A stretch of DNA of 64,000 bases from Haemonchus contortus. Lineage: Eukaryota; Nematoda; Chromadorea; Rhabditida; Trichostrongylidae. The DNA lies in the NCBI GenBank assembly GCA_000469685.2, contig LS997562.1, forward strand, positions 39,062,845-39,126,844, given 5' to 3'. The notes under the pieces are model-generated. The model ran no database searches and had not been told where the DNA came from. It was given only the letters and a program-made list of their open reading frames with translations. Shown here piece after piece: positions 59,656 through 64,000 of this stretch (positions are counted from its first letter, which is position 1; the number at the start of each line of letters is the position of its first letter). A program made the translations under genes and the position numbers.

Positions 59656-60994
59656 ATGGACGCTTCTTTCAGAAGAGTGATCAGCACCCTAATACTTTAA
59701 GGCTGAGTAATCGGAAATTCGTTATGTATGGAACCAAGAAAGCATTCGGAAGGCAAAGTGGACTCAGAGATCAACTGCCGTCAAATTTCCAAGCTGTATC
59801 AAATAAAATCATTATGCCTGCATCAGGTCTAGGACTAAACGTGCACAAAAGTATCACCAGCAGTGTCATCTGTCGTCCCGTTAATCACCGATTTCCTCGA
59901 GTGGGTGCCAGCAACACCTTTACTCGTCCTTTTCGCGAGCAGGTGTAGCTGGGAGACTAGTAGTAGGAACGGTTTTGTGGAATCTATCCGCCACCCGCGG
60001 TTGTCGCGGACCAGTTGTCTCATTATAACAGTTCTAGCGTTCTTCAAACAGCTCAACCGCTACGCGATTATTGCTTATGGCATCATTCTACTGTTAGCTC
60101 TTTTGTTTCTGTATTTCTTACTTGCTGCTGCATTCTGCTACATTCCTTCGCGCGTCGTCTCTCTCGCCGCGACACGACAATTTCGTTCCTACTGCACCGC
60201 ACCCGGTGTAGCTAAGTGGATCCTCCTTATCCCACATTTGCACTATACTTCACAAAATGCAATGATTCTGACCATCTGGCCTAGTATGCCTGCTCCAGCC
60301 CTTAAATCCCTTTATTGGACAACCAGACTGAATTTCCAAAAGAATAATCTGACGACATACTTAACCAAGGTTCAAGTTTGTTAACTCAGTTGCCCTTGAA
60401 GACAGGTTGGGAGTTTTGAAATCTAAAATACTACATTTTCAAGGACCAAGGAATATTGTCGGCTTTGAACAATCCAACCCTCTTGAGATGTGCCCTACCA
60501 CTCTTATTCAGGATAGTTTTGAGCGCGTATGAAGCCTAAACGTAAGGTGACTTGCGATGGATAGACGACGTACAGTCAGTGCTTCTAATCTCTCCCTTAG
60601 CCATGTGTGGGTAGCACGCCGCTAGATACAATCTGGGGTGCGAATTAAAGGCAAACTGCCGTCCCCGTCTTCCCGGTCTCGATTTAACCCTAGTTTTGCT
60701 ACCATTTTTCTACCACTCCAAGCAGTAGCCCCCCAGTCAGACCCACTTAGCGTCTACGCAATCAGCTCACTCTTCTCTCGTTACCCAGTGTGCAACACTG
60801 CTAAGCTTGCCTACTTAACACATCCCATATTTACATAGGGGCTTAAATACCCCGACAACGATTGCTGTCGCGTTACGGTCAGTGAAGCACGAGATGACAC
60901 TTTGCTACGTTTACCCATCACTACAACAATAATACCGTTTATTGTCCAAAATCAACGCTTCATTATGTAGGATAAAGTCTTACTGCATTAAGAA

Positions 60995-61250
60995 ATACCG
61001 TCTCTGGGATACGCCCCGCATTCGATTCCTATCCAGGATCGTGGGGGCGTTTTAAGTGTGGTCTATATAACAACTTGGGGTGTCCGGCTGATATACAAGT
61101 CAGCGATGTTACCCTCCCAGACAAGAAGACACCAATTACTCGATCTGGAGAAAATTGAAGACCTGGATGGTCAGGGCGTGTATCGATCCGGAGATTCGAT
61201 CCCCTAAGCATGCACGGTGTCTATGCTCACTTGCCACTACATCACCATAC
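60995..61250 (-). mobile_element. SINE-like repeat, copy 9
   Basis: Minus-strand head GGTGATGTAGTGGCAAGTGA and B box GGGATCGAATCTCCGG, then the shared body. On plus it reads GGATACGCCCCGCATTCGAT, GGTGTCCGGCTGATATACAA and TACCCTCCCAGACAAGAAGA. Confidence 0.65.
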
Positions 61251-64000
61251 CCGCCACAGTACTTCATTGCATACGAATGGTCTTACCCGTGGCTCGTGGG
61301 TAAATTCACTCAGTTGTTCAGTAAATGATCAGCTCAAGAGCAAGGAACGCTTTGATCCTCTAAACCCCTCGGAACTACCTGAATACTTGCAGTTGATCTG
61401 AGGTAGGACGTATGGTCCGCTTCGTTCACAGATCCCATACAGTTTCGTAAAGAAACATCCCGAGAGATTGCAGGCAATTCTGGATAGACAATTTGTTGGG
61501 TAGACATTCTTGTCCCGCGTTCCATCCCTGACTACCCATAACGCGCTATTCGATTCGTTAATAGCGGCTCGTGATGTAGCCCGTCGATTATTCTGTTGGT
61601 TGGGGTAGCACCTCTGTGAATGTGTTTCGTGAGCATATAATTCAATACATGCCTATTCGAGGCTAAATGCCGTATTCGTTGGGCATCTGATGAGCAAAGG
61701 TGGTGATTTAGCAGAGGAGGCTAGACGGCGTCGTGTCAGCTACTGGCTTGGGCACCTACTGCCACCACTGGCAGTAGCAGTAGCCATACGTTGGGGATGC
61801 TATGGAGCCTGATGGGTTTTTTTCCCAGGGCAGGCAATAGTTAAATGCTGACAGTGCATACCTCATTGAACACATCAACGTCACACATACACCTCAGGTG
61901 TGTGTGTGTGCCTGATTGCCTGCCTACCTGCCTACCTGCCTGCCTCATCTCGTCTGACATTCGGTTTGGCCTGTTAAATCTAAGGCATTCACGAGTGTCA
62001 TTACACGAATTATCGGCTATTCGGCCTTATTCTTCTCCATGGCGACAATTGCCGCTTGCCGTTCGTTCATTCGAACATTGCCGTCATTGCTCGAACTGTG
62101 AATGCTCCCTCAAAGAATTAGATACGGTACATTTTGCATGAGATAGTCGTTTCAAGGCATTTAGACTGAAATTTGATAATTGCCATTGAAACGCTAGAAT
62201 TACGTTTGAAGAAGTGGAACACGGTAGGCAATCATGAACGCTTCGAAGATTTGAAAAAAACAATCTTTTAGAATGAATGAAATGCTTGACGGCAATCATC
62301 AGATGCTATTGAGCAGTAGAATAAGCCGCGGACATGAGATTCGTGTGATTTGTTAACGGCTTTGATTACAGTGTGAACTATAACATCCCTTCAGGACTTG
62401 AAGAGAGATGGCAGTTTAGCTGGACCTTCTAGGGAGATGCAACTCGGTGTTGATCCTTATTTGAGTTGAGTGCATGGCTTATCCCTGTACAGGCATTACC
62501 GCCACGTTATAAGGATAATTATTGCACATATTTCAAGAGGTAGTACTTCCAGTTTTATCCCCTCGCTATGCGCTCCAACACGCTCCTACGAACTCCCACT
62601 AGAACAAACCTCGGCACCACCTTTTTTACTCTGATCACTGTCCTCTCGTGAAACCATTACATCCCGAGGATTGAAAACATGGGATGACTGTGGGGATTTT
62701 GAGAAAGGAGGGAAGAATTACTTTTTATGTAAAACATTGAGTACAAGTGTGAAGAAAAATCGTGATGCAGTTTTCCGATTATTCGGGTAAACGAATTGGC
62801 TTTTGAGCATTACTCATAAACAGAGAATAAATATTATTTTCTGAGAAAATCAGTTACTTCCGACCCAATCACATTGAGAAACCTTAACTTTCAGCCTTAA
62901 ATGCAATAAGGCCGATCGTTGGGAGCAAGTTCTTTTCAGTCCACCTCCACACCTCATCCGCTCCCCTCCCACTCCCCCTCCATCACCTCCCCCTCCTTTT
63001 GAAGACTGCCAAGTATGGAGTAGTAAATGAATAAACGGAACATAAGGAAGGGCTGCGAAATTACACGACCCTATTTCAAGTCAGCAGCGAAACGATCAGT
63101 ACCAACCAGATTCTGCTAGGTAAGCCTGGAATTAGAAATAAACGTGAATGATCGGGTTTTCTATGCGTATTTCGAGAGTGTTTTTCAGATAATCACTTTA
63201 ACCATCTCGTATCATCTGTATATCTCATACACGTACTGGATTAATGTATCTGGGTCACCCATATGAATGAGAAACATCCACCGAAAGCTAACGCCCAAAA
63301 TCACCATTACGCCATACCCTTATAATATTATCCTTGTGTAAAACGACTAACCTAGTGAACTGCTTGTCCCTTTCAACGCCTCTACTCTGATCGGATTTCC
63401 ACGGCATGGCGCATACAACTGCTCATAGCTCTATGAGTGATCATCGGGAACATGATGTCTACGTTGTCACGAATACGCTCAACCTGCAGCTAGAATCAAA
63501 GTCATTCTCCGAATCATACAGTACTTTGTGTATTTAATCATCCTTTTAGGGTTATTGAAATCATCCTTTCAAGGCTAACTCAGGCTATTAGAAATTATCA
63601 ACCCTCGCGTCTCTATTGAGAAACTCAGCAACGGCTGGGTTCGCCCTTGAAAGAGGAATCGGTGACGAACAGTTTTTACCGGTATGCCTGTTTAACTCTA
63701 GCGATTGCTAATTTTCTCTTTGAGACGCTAATTAGCGGCAACCGCTCGCAACCACGGCCATACCGTTGTTCAATTAGTCATACATGGAATTCAATCGGAT
63801 GACAGAAGGTAAACCCGAAAAAAACGGTCGAAGAAAAAGAAAAGAAAAGAAGAAAACAAGTTTATTGTGTCAACAAAATACCATTCACTCATATCAATCA
63901 TGTCATAATTTGGAAATAGTTCAGTTAAAGCTGTCAAATGATAAGAATTAAGTAGGTCACCGAAAAGAAAATCGATAATTTCCTATTCATGTACATAATG

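Larger units (their letters stand above)
52318..64000. other. Repeat-rich interval without a supported gene
   Basis: Beyond the features listed separately I see only short open stretches. The longest (plus 59863-60384) has a hydrophobic run that could be a membrane segment, but it starts with GTG, not ATG, and its length is near what chance gives. A CCTG/CCTA tetranucleotide tract lies at about 61911-61945. The last 1.7 kb has no notable open frame or repeat. Confidence 0.5.

Noticed and set aside
59863..60384. A 173-codon open frame with a hydrophobic, membrane-like stretch
   Set aside because: It starts with GTG, overlaps a SINE-rich area, has no recognised domain or splice support, and its length is about the longest expected by chance in 64 kb.

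Overview
This window looks like nuclear DNA of a nematode. Genes are split by many introns, most with GT-AG ends and acceptors of the TTTCAG/TTTTAG type. The Grainyhead DNA-binding domain closely resembles nematode GRH-1. There are no operons, Shine-Dalgarno sites or prokaryotic genes. The genus cannot be fixed from sequence alone. I rebuilt the exons by hand from splice sites, reading-frame phase and domain continuity. Most single-frame open reading stretches here are exons or chance, not whole genes.

Region 1 (1-14846, plus strand): the 3' four fifths of a HERC4-like E3 ubiquitin ligase (RCC1 repeats, then a HECT domain with its catalytic Cys). The 5' end lies off the left edge. A 6-kb intron (7691-13670) splits the HECT C-lobe coding region and holds a SINE and some exon-like stretches I could not join into a gene.

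Region 2 (18234-22189, plus): a compact NME6-type nucleoside diphosphate kinase in four exons with its phospho-histidine. It converges tail to tail on Region 3.

Region 3 (30506-23202, minus): grainyhead, with the whole CP2/Grainyhead DNA-binding domain and the C-terminal dimerization domain in eight exons. At least one 5' coding exon is unresolved. A CpG-dense block at about 31640-32200 is a candidate promoter or first-exon region.

Region 4 (about 30.5-39.2 kb): mostly intergenic, with SINE copies and no gene I can support.

Region 5 (51746-39259, minus): a 14-exon C2H2 zinc-finger gene. It starts with the NuRD-recruiting MSRRKQ motif and carries about 15 canonical fingers plus one divergent one, most like the ZNF423/ZNF521 (Drosophila Oaz) family. 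Its introns hold a 30-bp minisatellite, inverted repeats and SINEs.

Region 6 (52-64 kb): repeat-rich. It has one convincing isolated exon-like stretch (52117-52317), a 112-bp near-perfect palindrome (55940-56051), tRNA-like pieces and several SINE copies.

The four genes have no evident joint function: ubiquitin ligation, nucleotide or mitochondrial metabolism, and two transcription regulators. The least explained signals are the tRNA-headed SINE family, the palindrome, the minisatellite embedded in inverted repeats, an 81-nt in-frame retained-intron candidate in grainyhead, and the exon-like islands inside the HERC intron.
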